Shown here: positions 18,509-26,154 of the stretch, in pieces
How positions within the stretch are numbered: position 1 is the first letter of the stretch
How the letters are laid out: each line of letters opens with the position of its first letter
From: Algoriphagus winogradskyi
Lineage (GTDB): Bacteria > Bacteroidota > Bacteroidia > Cytophagales > Cyclobacteriaceae
Assembly (NCBI RefSeq): GCF_900182815.1
Contig: NZ_FXUA01000004.1
Coordinates: forward strand, 1 to 64,000
Direction of reading: 5' to 3'
DNA: 64,000 bases
Made by a program: the position numbers and the translations under genes
The notes under the pieces: generated by a model
The model's database searches: none
Told to the model about the DNA's origin: nothing
Seen by the model: only the letters and a program-made list of their open reading frames with translations

Positions 18509-21500
18509 GTGGAAAAGTCTGAAAATTATAATTTAGTTATGAATAATAATTCCAAGAAAGGATATAATAAGTCAAATCAATTAACAGTTCATAGCTATCA
18601 AAACCTTGACCCTGTACAGGATGTGTCATTGTATAGGATTTGCCAGCTGAGTGCAATTGTGACAGGTGCTTCTCAGGCGCTTATTTTAATTGAAGGGACA
18701 GGGTTACTTGGGTTCAAGGCGGAAACTGGCATTAGCATAGAAAATAGAGAACTTACCACTTTTTTTAAAAATCAAACACTAGAAAGTAATACGCTTGTTA
18801 GCTGTACTGATGTGTCGAAGAGTTCTCTATCGGATGATCTTCGGAAGGCTTTTGAGTCCCATAATATTAATTCTTATGTAGGTTTACCCTTAATTTCCGA
18901 TAAAGATGGATGGGTTGGATGTTTGTTTATTTTTGATTCAGCAGCTATTCACCTAGATACAAAGACTAAAACAGCACTCGAATTACTTGCTAGTGAAGCT
19001 GTTATCATTATTCAGGAAAGGCAGTTGATTGCAGATTTTAGTAATGTGGAGAAGTTATTTAACCTGTCAAATGATTTGGTTTGTATAGCTGGTACAGATG
19101 GTTTTTTCAAAAAAATCAATCCCTCTTTTACTAGTTTACTCGGTTGGGACAATGAGACGCTTCTTACTCGATCGTTTTTTGAATTAATACATCCGGAAGA
19201 TATTGCCAAGTCTAAGGAGGAGCTAGAAAAACTAGCCTCCGGAGAATCTTCAATTGAGTTTTCCCATAGGTTTCTATGTAAGAATGGTACCTATAAGGTA
19301 CTTTCATGGGTTTCCACCCCAGACCCTCTTACCGGGAATGTCTTTAGTATTGCTAGAGATACCACTGATTCTCAGGCCAAGGAGCAGCAATTGGCAAAAA
19401 GTGAGGGAAGATTACGGGCGTTTTTTGAAAACTCCCAAGGTCTGATGTGTACACATAATTTGAAAGGTGTATTTATCTCGGTGAATGAAGCAGGTGCACA
19501 AAAAATAGGCTATTCTGCTGATGAGTTGATAGGGAAAAGTCTATATGATATTGTACCAAGCTACCGTCACGAATTGATAGATCAATATCTTTTTGTGGTT
19601 CAAAAAGAGGGGAAAGCCAGTGGGCAAATGATCACTCAGCATAAGGATGGCTCAGAGCTCATTTGGTTGTTCAATAACGTTTTGGAAACTGATCAATTTG
19701 GTGTTGGGGATTATGTAATCGGAAATGCAATAGATATCACAAAGCGTGTAAAGCTGGAAGAAGAGTTGTCTCATGCCCGAAAACTACTCGAAGAAACTGG
19801 GAAAGTGGCAAGGGTAGGAGGATGGAACCTAGACATTAAACAGCAGACTTTAAGCTGGACACCCACTACGAAGCTAATTCATGAAGTGGAGGAGGATTTT
19901 GAGCCTGATGTGAAGACAGGTATCAATTTTTATAAAGAGGGAGAAAGTAGAGATACTATCACAGCTGCTTTACATAGGGCTATGACTATGGGAGAGCCTT
20001 GGGACCTGGAGTTGCAGCTAGTTACCAGCAAAGGAAATGAACTTTGGGTACGGGCAATAGGTCAAGCGGAATTTGAAAAAGGTGAATGTATACGAATATT
20101 TGGAACTTTCCAGGATATAGATGAGAGTAAGCGTGCTCAGATAGATTTAGAGCAGACTAGAAAAGTTCTGGATGATGTGATCAATGCCTCCTCTGAAGTT
20201 TGTGTGATTGCCACAGACATGGCGGGATTTATTACAGTTTTTAATGTTGGAGCAGAAAAAATGCTAGGTTATTCTGCCAAGGAAATGGTAGGGAAGGAAA
20301 AGCCAAGTTTGCTTTATAAACAGGAAGAAGTCGAAGCCTTCAAGGCAGAGTTGGAGCTTGATTTTGGAAGAGAAATTAATCCACGTGAAATTTTTACAGC
20401 AAGGGCTGATCGTGACGGAGTAGAACAACGAGACTGGACATTTGTAACTAAAACCGGGGAAGAAAAAGTTGTGTCATTGGTGGTTTCTCCAATGAAGGAT
20501 TTGGATGGGAAATCAATCGGCTACCTAGGTATAGCCATAGATATTACCGAGAAAAGCAAGATAGAAAATGACCTAATCACTGAAAAAAGCAGACTTAATG
20601 CATTTGTGAAACACACGCCAGCTGCTGTGGCGATGTTGGATAAGGATTTGATTTACATTGCTGCAAGTAATCAGTGGAAGAAGGATTATTACCTGAAAGG
20701 AAAGGATATTGAAGGTAAATACCATTATGATCTATTTCCACAAATAGATAGCGCCGGAAGAGCACGTGATCAGCGTGTTTTAAACGGTGCAGTCGAGCGA
20801 AAGGAAGAGGATGTGATCAGAATGCCAGGTGACACAGAGGATCGCTATGTGACCTGGGAAATGAGGCCTTGGTACCTTCACGATGGGCAAGTAGGTGGTA
20901 TTATGCTTTTCACCCAAGACATTACTAACCTAGTTAATCAGCGGGAAGAATTGAAAAAGGCTAAAATACAAGCTGAGGAAGCGAGTGTCGCCAAGTCAGA
21001 ATTTCTAGCCAATATGAGTCATGAGATCAGAACTCCATTAAATGGCGTAATAGGTTTTACTGACTTGGTTCTAAAAACAAATCTGAACGAAACCCAGCAT
21101 CAATATTTATCCATCGTAAACCAATCAGGAAATGCGCTATTGAGCATTATCAATGATATTCTTGATTTTTCCAAAATTGAAGCCGGTCGCTTGGAGCTCG
21201 ATATAGAAAAGTGTGACCTGTACGAAATCAGTTCTCAAGCAACAGATATTATTACTTATCAGATTCAGAATAAAGGCCTGGAGATGCTATTGAATGTGGC
21301 AACCGACTTGCCAAGATTTGTCCACACAGATTCGGTGCGGTTGAAACAAATTTTGGTAAATCTATTGGGCAACGCATCCAAGTTTACGGAAAAGGGAGAG
21401 ATAGAATTGAAGATTGAAATCCTGGAATCTGAAGGTGAATATTATAGAATGCGCTTTGCTGTACGCGACACTGGTATAGGAATTAAACCTGAGAAGCAGG

Positions 21501-22915
21501 CTAAGATCTTTGAAGCATTTTCTCAGGAAGACAGTTCTACGACCAAAAAATATGGAGGTACAGGCCTTGGATTGACTATTTCTAACAGTCTTCTCAGGCT
21601 GATGGATAGTCAATTACAACTTGTGAGTGAGCCAGGGAAAGGGAGTACATTCTTCTTTGATGTCACCTTGAAAACAGAAGAAGGAGATGCCATCGATTGG
21701 TTTGATGTAGAGAAGATTACTAATGTGCTTATCGTTGATGATAATGAGAATAATCGATTGATTGTTAGGCAAATGTTATTGCTGAAAAACATTCAATCTA
21801 TTGAAGCCTCCAATGGATTTGAAGCCTTGCAAGCTTTAGCGACAGGAGAAAAATTTGATGTGATTTTAATGGATTACCATATGCCATTTATGGATGGACT
21901 GGAGACTATCCGTAAGATAAGGGAGACTTTTGCTTCATGGGGATCTGAAGAGCCCATTATGCTGCTTCATAGTTCATCTGATGATCATAAAATCATAGAA
22001 ACCTGTAAGGAACTCCATGTTCATCATCGATTGATCAAGCCTATCAAGATTCAGGAATTCTATCAAGCTTTATCCAAGCTTTATAAATTCGAGCCTAGTA
22101 AGGAAGTAGAAGCGCCGGAGGCAGTAGATAATACATTGAAAGATTTCTCGGTACTTATTGCTGAAGATAACTTGGTAAATATGCTTTTGGCGAAAACAAT
22201 CATAAAAAAGATTTCGCCTACAGCCACTATTATAGCAGTTAATAACGGGTTGGAAGCTTTGGAATATTGTAAAAAGCAATTTCCAGACATTATCCTTATG
22301 GATGTTCAGATGCCAGTAATGAATGGCTATGAAGCTACCAAGAATATAAGATTGCTAGAGAAAGATTCTCGTGTTCCCATCATTGCCTTTACTGCAGGTA
22401 ATGTGAAAGGGGAGAGGGAGAAATGTCTTCTTGCGGGGATGGACGATTTTGTAGTGAAGCCAGTAGTTGAGGAAATTGTAAAAATGGTTCTCAATAAATG
22501 GTTAGATAAAAGTGATGCTAGTATAAATTCCTCTGAAGTAAAAAGCTTAACAGAGGTAAATAAGCATTATAACCCTGAGAAACTCCGAAATTACACTTCA
22601 AATGATCAGGAATTTTTAGCAAGCATAAAGCTACTTGTTAATTCTGAACTGAAAGATTCGCTGAAAACTATTCAGGAGATGATTGCGGCTAAGGATATCA
22701 CCTCGCTAAATGAGGCTGGTCACAAGCTCTACGGAACAGCAATTTCGGCAGGGATGGAGGTTTTGTCTGAAATTGGAAATGAACTAGAGCATATGGAAGA
22801 GATTGACTCAGATCGTTTGAAAAAATTGTCACTGCAGCTAAAGGAAGAAATTGATTTAGTGTTGGAGATGATGGATGCAGATAAAAATATCAGTGCTGGT
22901 GATTTCACAAATTGA
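18509..22915 (+). CDS. hybrid sensor histidine kinase (GAF, five PAS, HisKA, HATPase, two REC, HPt)
   Basis: 1468-residue multistep phosphorelay protein. It has no membrane helix, so it is cytoplasmic. Order: GAF-like region (about 30-170), five PAS/PAC units (about 178-290, 298-415, 425-545, 550-690, 695-810), HisKA with phospho-accepting His838 in SHEIRTPLNG, and HATPase with the N box NLLGNASKF, DTGIGI and GTGLGL. Two receiver domains follow, with Asp1122 (MDYHMP) and Asp1265 (MDVQMP), and then an HPt domain with His1405 (GHKLYGTA). The start given is a GTG; an ATG eleven codons in (18539) is equally possible. No response-regulator gene adjoins it, so the final phosphate acceptor is unknown. 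The long leader suggests it is transcribed alone. Confidence 0.9.
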   Translation: MEKSENYNLVMNNNSKKGYNKSNQLTVHSYQNLDPVQDVSLYRICQLSAIVTGASQALILIEGTGLLGFKAETGISIENRELTTFFKNQTLESNTLVSCTDVSKSSLSDDLRKAFESHNINSYVGLPLISDKDGWVGCLFIFDSAAIHLDTKTKTALELLASEAVIIIQERQLIADFSNVEKLFNLSNDLVCIAGTDGFFKKINPSFTSLLGWDNETLLTRSFFELIHPEDIAKSKEELEKLASGESSIEFSHRFLCKNGTYKVLSWVSTPDPLTGNVFSIARDTTDSQAKEQQLAKSEGRLRAFFENSQGLMCTHNLKGVFISVNEAGAQKIGYSADELIGKSLYDIVPSYRHELIDQYLFVVQKEGKASGQMITQHKDGSELIWLFNNVLETDQFGVGDYVIGNAIDITKRVKLEEELSHARKLLEETGKVARVGGWNLDIKQQTLSWTPTTKLIHEVEEDFEPDVKTGINFYKEGESRDTITAALHRAMTMGEPWDLELQLVTSKGNELWVRAIGQAEFEKGECIRIFGTFQDIDESKRAQIDLEQTRKVLDDVINASSEVCVIATDMAGFITVFNVGAEKMLGYSAKEMVGKEKPSLLYKQEEVEAFKAELELDFGREINPREIFTARADRDGVEQRDWTFVTKTGEEKVVSLVVSPMKDLDGKSIGYLGIAIDITEKSKIENDLITEKSRLNAFVKHTPAAVAMLDKDLIYIAASNQWKKDYYLKGKDIEGKYHYDLFPQIDSAGRARDQRVLNGAVERKEEDVIRMPGDTEDRYVTWEMRPWYLHDGQVGGIMLFTQDITNLVNQREELKKAKIQAEEASVAKSEFLANMSHEIRTPLNGVIGFTDLVLKTNLNETQHQYLSIVNQSGNALLSIINDILDFSKIEAGRLELDIEKCDLYEISSQATDIITYQIQNKGLEMLLNVATDLPRFVHTDSVRLKQILVNLLGNASKFTEKGEIELKIEILESEGEYYRMRFAVRDTGIGIKPEKQAKIFEAFSQEDSSTTKKYGGTGLGLTISNSLLRLMDSQLQLVSEPGKGSTFFFDVTLKTEEGDAIDWFDVEKITNVLIVDDNENNRLIVRQMLLLKNIQSIEASNGFEALQALATGEKFDVILMDYHMPFMDGLETIRKIRETFASWGSEEPIMLLHSSSDDHKIIETCKELHVHHRLIKPIKIQEFYQALSKLYKFEPSKEVEAPEAVDNTLKDFSVLIAEDNLVNMLLAKTIIKKISPTATIIAVNNGLEALEYCKKQFPDIILMDVQMPVMNGYEATKNIRLLEKDSRVPIIAFTAGNVKGEREKCLLAGMDDFVVKPVVEEIVKMVLNKWLDKSDASINSSEVKSLTEVNKHYNPEKLRNYTSNDQEFLASIKLLVNSELKDSLKTIQEMIAAKDITSLNEAGHKLYGTAISAGMEVLSEIGNELEHMEEIDSDRLKKLSLQLKEEIDLVLEMMDADKNISAGDFTN

Positions 22916-23020
22916 TGGTATTGACACTTAGAAAAAGTCAAAAGGAGTAAGGAGTCTAGAAAAAATATCTCCTTGAAAAAGAACTTCATACAAAATAATC
23001 GTGCAAATTTTCTGGTCTAC

Positions 23021-23052
23021 TTTTGTATTAACGAATCTAAAACATACCTTTG
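23021..23052 (+). promoter_or_regulatory. full Bacteroidota promoter for the tRNA-Asp cluster
   Basis: TTTTG (TTG at 23023-23025), a 19-base spacer, then TACCTTTG at 23045-23052, an exact match to the TTG-N19-TAnnTTTG consensus. The expected transcription start is near 23058, about 55 bases before the first tRNA-Asp. Confidence 0.8.
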
Positions 23053-23112
23053 CATCACTCAAAAACGGGGTAGTTGTTGAGAAATCGAAATAGCCTCAGG
23101 ATTGCAGTAAAC

Positions 23113-23186
23113 GGAGTGGTAGTTCAGCTGGTTAGAATGCCTGCCTGTCACGCAGGAGGTCGCGGGTTCGAGTCCCGTCCATTCCG
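23113..23186 (+). tRNA. tRNA-Asp (GTC), first copy
   Basis: A cloverleaf can be folded. The acceptor stem pairs GGAGTGG with CCATTCC (one G-T), followed by a D-arm with AGTTCAGCTGGTTAG. The anticodon arm is CCTGC-CTGTCAC-GCAGG with anticodon GTC, and the T-arm is CGGGTTCGAGTCCCG. The discriminator is G and CCA is not encoded. The 74 bases are normal for tRNA-Asp. Confidence 0.96.
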
Positions 23187-23233
23187 CTTAAAATTGATGA
23201 AAAAGTTCATCAGCTAGTGACGATTAAAATATT

Positions 23234-23303
23234 GGAGTGGTAGTTCAGCTTAAGAGGTGCTTGTCCCGATTCTTGGGAAGGTCGTAAGTTTGAATTCACT
23301 CAC
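23234..23303 (+). pseudogene. degenerate tRNA-Asp remnant
   Basis: Begins with the same GGAGTGGTAGTTCAGCT as the intact genes. It then loses the D-loop and replaces the anticodon arm with TTGTCCCGATTCTTGGGAA. The T-arm is decayed (AAGTTTGAATTC) and no matching acceptor 3' strand exists. It cannot fold as a tRNA. It lies between the two intact tRNA-Asp genes and shares its altered anticodon arm with the remnants downstream. Confidence 0.8.
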
Positions 23304-23339
23304 ATGAGATAGTAAAGCATATCTCAAATTTAAACCATT

Positions 23340-23413
23340 GGAGTGGTAGTTCAGCTGGTTAGAATGCCTGCCTGTCACGCAGGAGGTCGCGGGTTCGAGT
23401 CCCGTCCATTCCG
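23340..23413 (+). tRNA. tRNA-Asp (GTC), second copy
   Basis: Identical over all 74 bases to the copy at 23113-23186, including anticodon GTC. It is followed after four bases by an intrinsic terminator and then the GIY-YIG cassette. Confidence 0.96.
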
Positions 23414-23417
23414 CTTA

Positions 23418-23446
23418 AAGTCCCGAAGAAATTCGGGACTTTTTTG
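23418..23446 (+). terminator. terminator after the tRNA-Asp genes
   Basis: AAAGTCCCGAA pairs with TTCGGGACTTT (11 bp) around a GAAA loop, followed by a T-run. The same hairpin recurs at 23798-23826 and 24178-24206 at the head of each repeat unit and after the last. Confidence 0.85.
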
Positions 23447-23458
23447 TTTTATTGGTAC

Positions 23459-23716
23459 ATGGAATTTTTCACTTATATCCTTCAATCTGAAAAGGATGGT
23501 TCATTTTATATAGGTTCTTCTCAGGATCCTGCTGAAAGGCTTAAAAAGCATAATCGCATGCATAGTGGTTATACGGCAAGAAAACAACCATGGAAGATTG
23601 TTTGGTTAAAATCCTTTTCCACAAAAAGTGAAGCTCTACAAATGGAGCGATTTATAAAAATGAAAAAATCCAGAACATATATTGATGGTCTAATTACTGA
23701 GAGTTCATCTGGTTAG
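23459..23716 (+). CDS. small GIY-YIG nuclease-domain protein
   Basis: 85 residues forming essentially one GIY-YIG domain of the URI/YhbQ kind: FFTYILQS and FYIGSSQDP supply the GIY and YIG halves. The RLKKHN segment carries the conserved Arg. LQMERFIKMKKSR holds the metal-binding Glu. Such small proteins cleave or bind branched or tRNA-like DNA in some cases, but the function of this type is not established. The ATG at 23459 is preferred over an upstream start at 23444, because the conserved domain begins there and the upstream codons lie in the terminator tail. The C-terminal residues and stop codon (SSSG, TAG) are encoded by the D-arm of the tRNA-Asp remnant that follows. Confidence 0.82.
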   Translation: MEFFTYILQSEKDGSFYIGSSQDPAERLKKHNRMHSGYTARKQPWKIVWLKSFSTKSEALQMERFIKMKKSRTYIDGLITESSSG

Positions 23717-23793
23717 AATGTTTGTCCCGATTCATCGGGAAGGTCGCGGGTTCGAGTCCTCCCGAAAAAAGTCGGGACAGGCCGTCCATTCCG
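23703..23793 (+). pseudogene. chimeric tRNA-Asp remnant after the GIY-YIG gene, unit 1
   Basis: Keeps AGTTCATCTGGTTAGAATG (D-arm), GGTCGCGGGTTCGAGTC (T-arm 5' part) and CCGTCCATTCCG (acceptor 3' side). The acceptor 5' strand is missing. The anticodon arm is replaced by the hairpin TCCCGA-TTCA-TCGGGA. A 23-base hairpin insert with CCCGA..TCGGG splits the T-arm from the acceptor. It cannot be a functional tRNA. Confidence 0.85.
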
Positions 23794-23838
23794 CTTAAAG
23801 TCCCGAAGAAATTCGGGACTTTTTTGTTTAATTGGTAC

Positions 23839-24096
23839 ATGGAATTTTTCACTTATATCCTTCAATCAGAAAAGGATGGGTCATTTTATATAGGTTCCTC
23901 TCAGGACCCTGCTGAAAGGCTTAAAAAGCATAATCGTATGCATAGTGGTTATACGGCAAGAAAGTAACCAATGAAAATTGTTTGGTTAAAATCCTTTTCC
24001 ACAAAAAATGAAGCTCTACAAATGGAGCGATTTATAAAAATGAAAAAATCCAGAACATATATTGATGGTCTAATTACTGAGAGTTCATCTGGTTAG
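23839..24096 (+). pseudogene. GIY-YIG gene copy 2, broken by a nonsense codon
   Basis: Aligns codon for codon with 23459-23716. After the segment GYTARK the CAA codon is TAA (23965-23967), leaving a 42-residue fragment that lacks the catalytic Glu region. The rest of the frame is intact up to the same tRNA-derived TAG, so this single substitution is the main lesion. The other differences are mostly conservative. Confidence 0.85.
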
Positions 24097-24173
24097 AATG
24101 TTTGTCCCGATTCATCGGGAAGGTCGCAAGTTCGAGTTCTCCCGAAAAAAGTCGGGACAGGCTGTCCATTCCG
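24083..24173 (+). pseudogene. chimeric tRNA-Asp remnant, unit 2
   Basis: Same structure as 23703-23793, with decay in the T-arm (GCAAGTTCGAGTT instead of GCGGGTTCGAGTC). Confidence 0.8.
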
Positions 24174-24177
24174 CTTA

Positions 24178-24206
24178 AAGTCCCGAAGAAATTCGGGACT
24201 TTTTTG
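24178..24206 (+). terminator. third copy of the cassette terminator
   Basis: Same 11-bp stem, GAAA loop and T-run as the hairpin after the intact tRNA. It closes the cassette array. Confidence 0.8.
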
Positions 24207-24286
24207 TTTTAACCCCAATTGCCTTTTATCTTATTGAAATACCTAAGGGACCTCATTAAAAATTTTAATTCCCAAGGGTATATGCT

Positions 24287-24294
24287 TATCTTTG
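24287..24294 (+). promoter_or_regulatory. -7 element TATCTTTG for accA
   Basis: Exact TAnnTTTG, 21 bases before the accA ATG. The -33 region is A/T-rich without a clear TTG. Confidence 0.5.
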
Positions 24295-24315
24295 TTTTTC
24301 CTAAAAATCACCAAA

Positions 24316-25263
24316 ATGGTATTAGAATTCGAAAAACCTATAGCTGATTTAGAGCAAAAACTTCAGGAAATGAAGGAGTTGGCTACCGGCAGAAATATCG
24401 ATTTAAGTTCAGATATTGAATCCCTTGAAGATAAAATTCTTGCTTTGAAGAAAGAAACGTTTCAAAATCTGACCCGCTGGCAGCGAGTTCAGCTATCCAG
24501 ACATGCTGAAAGGCCCTATGCATTAGATTATATCTATGAGATGACAAATGATTTTGTCGAGCTTCATGGAGATAGAAATGTAGCCGATGACAAAGCAATG
24601 GTTGGAGGCTTAGGAGACTTGGACGGTCGATCCGTAATGTTCGTCGGTCAGCAAAAAGGTAGAAATACCAAGCAACGTCAGATGAGAAACTTTGGGATGG
24701 CAAATCCTGAAGGTTACAGAAAGGCACTTCGCCTAATGAAAATGGCAGAGAAGTTTGGAAAGCCTATCGTTACTTTGATAGATACTCCAGGTGCATTTCC
24801 TGGTTTGGAAGCTGAAGAAAGAGGCCAAGGTGAAGCTATTGCCCGAAATATCAAGGAAATGTTTATGCTGAAAGTCCCTGTGATCTGCGTCATCATTGGC
24901 GAAGGTGCATCAGGAGGAGCTTTAGGTATTGCTATTGGTGACCGGGTGTTGATGCTAGAGAACTCTTGGTATTCTGTTATTTCTCCAGAAAACTGCTCCA
25001 CAATTCTTTGGAGATCTTGGGATTACAAGGAGCAAGCGGCTGAGTCACTTAAATTGACTGCTAATGATATGCAAGGCAATGGCTTAGTGGATGGAATAAT
25101 TCCAGAGCCTTTAGGTGGAGCTCATAAGAACATGAAAAAAATGGCTATCACACTTAAGGAAGCTATCCTGCAAGCTTTGAAAGAGCTTGACAAGATCAAA
25201 CCTGAGAAAAGAATAGAGCAGCGCATCGACAAGTTTTGTTCGATGGGTGTTGTTGTTGAATAA
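24316..25263 (+). CDS. accA: acetyl-CoA carboxylase carboxyltransferase, alpha subunit
   Basis: Half of the carboxyltransferase that makes malonyl-CoA for fatty-acid synthesis. The 315-residue protein has a helical N-terminal lead-in ([16 protein letters not shown]) and a crotonase-fold core with [19 protein letters not shown] and [15 protein letters not shown]. The ATG at 24316 is chosen; the frame extends 24 bases upstream only to a TTG that overlaps the -7 promoter element. The biotin subunits accB and accC lie 35 kb away in the window. A terminator follows. Confidence 0.96.
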   Translation: MVLEFEKPIADLEQKLQEMKELATGRNIDLSSDIESLEDKILALKKETFQNLTRWQRVQLSRHAERPYALDYIYEMTNDFVELHGDRNVADDKAMVGGLGDLDGRSVMFVGQQKGRNTKQRQMRNFGMANPEGYRKALRLMKMAEKFGKPIVTLIDTPGAFPGLEAEERGQGEAIARNIKEMFMLKVPVICVIIGEGASGGALGIAIGDRVLMLENSWYSVISPENCSTILWRSWDYKEQAAESLKLTANDMQGNGLVDGIIPEPLGGAHKNMKKMAITLKEAILQALKELDKIKPEKRIEQRIDKFCSMGVVVE

Positions 25264-25274
25264 AATATTTAAAG

Positions 25275-25304
25275 CCCGGATTTCTTACAAAGTCCGGGAT
25301 TTTT
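25275..25304 (+). terminator. terminator after accA
   Basis: CCCGGA pairs with TCCGGG around a 12-base loop and is followed by ATTTTT. It lies 11 bases after the accA stop and 10 before the next ATG. Confidence 0.65.
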
Positions 25305-25314
25305 CTTTCATATC

Positions 25315-26154
25315 ATGGAATTACACGTAGTCAATACCGGATTTTTCAAATTGGACGGAGGAGCCATGTTTGGCGTAGTGCCTAAGACACTTTGGTCCCG
25401 CACCAATCAAGCTGACGAAAATAACCTTTGCACTTGGGCTATGAGATCTCTTCTCGTAGTTGAAGGAAATAGAATCGTGTTAATTGATAATGGAATAGGA
25501 GATAAGCAGGATGCTAAGTTTTTCTCGCATTACTATTTGCATGGAGATGATTCACTTGAAAAGAGTCTAAGAAAAATTGGAGTAAGTCCACATCAGATCA
25601 CTGACAATTTTCTTACCCACTTGCATTTTGACCATTGTGGAGGTGGTGTAAAGTATGGTTCACATGGACAGTATGAGATGGCTTTTCCTAGGGCTACTTA
25701 TTGGTCAAACAAAGACCATTGGCAGTGGGCAACTGTACCTAATCCAAGAGAAAAAGCTTCTTTTCTGGAAGAAAATATACTTCCAATGCAAGAGTTGGGT
25801 CAATTGGATTATGTCAATTTGGAAAGTAAATCATTTCTTCCTGGCTTTGATTTTATCACTGTGGATGGGCATACAGACAAGCAGATGCTTCCAAAGATCC
25901 AGTATAAAGGAAGGACTATAGTATTTGTAGCTGATTTGCTTCCTTCAGTAGGCCATATTCCATTGCCCTATGTGATGGGGTACGATACCCGCCCGCTGCT
26001 TACTATGGATGAAAAAGCTACGTTTTTGGAAGAAGCAGCAAGGGAAGAATACATTTTATTTCTAGAGCATGACGCTGTGAACGAATGCTGTACTGTGAAA
26101 ATGACTGAAAAAGGTGTTCGTTTGGATCAAACATTCAGACTTGATGAAATCTAA
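25315..26154 (+). CDS. metallo-beta-lactamase-fold hydrolase
   Basis: 279-residue soluble hydrolase. The metal-binding motif is THLHFDHCGG (His102, His104, Asp106, His107), with further ligands expected in VDGHTD and LEHDAV. Length and layout fit the lactonase/AttM-like and general MBL group. Nothing shows whether the substrate is a lactone, an ester or a phosphodiester. The last 11 bases overlap the start of the patatin gene, and that gene overlaps the acyltransferase gene, so the three are translated as a coupled set. The association suggests a lipid or ester-related job, which is an inference. Confidence 0.85.
   Translation: MELHVVNTGFFKLDGGAMFGVVPKTLWSRTNQADENNLCTWAMRSLLVVEGNRIVLIDNGIGDKQDAKFFSHYYLHGDDSLEKSLRKIGVSPHQITDNFLTHLHFDHCGGGVKYGSHGQYEMAFPRATYWSNKDHWQWATVPNPREKASFLEENILPMQELGQLDYVNLESKSFLPGFDFITVDGHTDKQMLPKIQYKGRTIVFVADLLPSVGHIPLPYVMGYDTRPLLTMDEKATFLEEAAREEYILFLEHDAVNECCTVKMTEKGVRLDQTFRLDEI

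Larger units (their letters stand above)
23414..23793 (+). repeat. 380-bp cassette, unit 1 (terminator + GIY-YIG gene + tRNA-Asp remnant)
   Basis: First of two head-to-tail units with an exact 380-base period: the start CTTAAAGTCCCGAAG recurs at 23794 and again at 24174. The unit begins right after the intact tRNA-Asp and ends with the tRNA 3' sequence GTCCATTCCG, so each unit boundary recreates a tRNA-Asp 3' end. Confidence 0.9.
23794..24173 (+). repeat. 380-bp cassette, unit 2
   Basis: Second tandem unit, the same length as unit 1 to the base, with scattered substitutions only. It contains the terminator hairpin (23798-23826), a disrupted GIY-YIG gene and a second chimeric tRNA-Asp remnant (24083-24173). 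A third terminator hairpin at 24178-24206 shows where a further unit would begin. Confidence 0.9.

Noticed and set aside
23234..23303. Third functional tRNA-Asp
   Set aside because: No acceptor 3' strand, altered anticodon arm, decayed T-arm.
23722..23967. GIY-YIG protein with a longer N-terminus starting in the tRNA remnant
   Set aside because: The extra N-terminal codons translate tRNA-derived and terminator sequence. The conserved domain begins at 23839, and the frame is cut by TAA.
24292..24315. Upstream TTG start for accA
   Set aside because: It overlaps the -7 promoter element, and homologues begin near the ATG at 24316.
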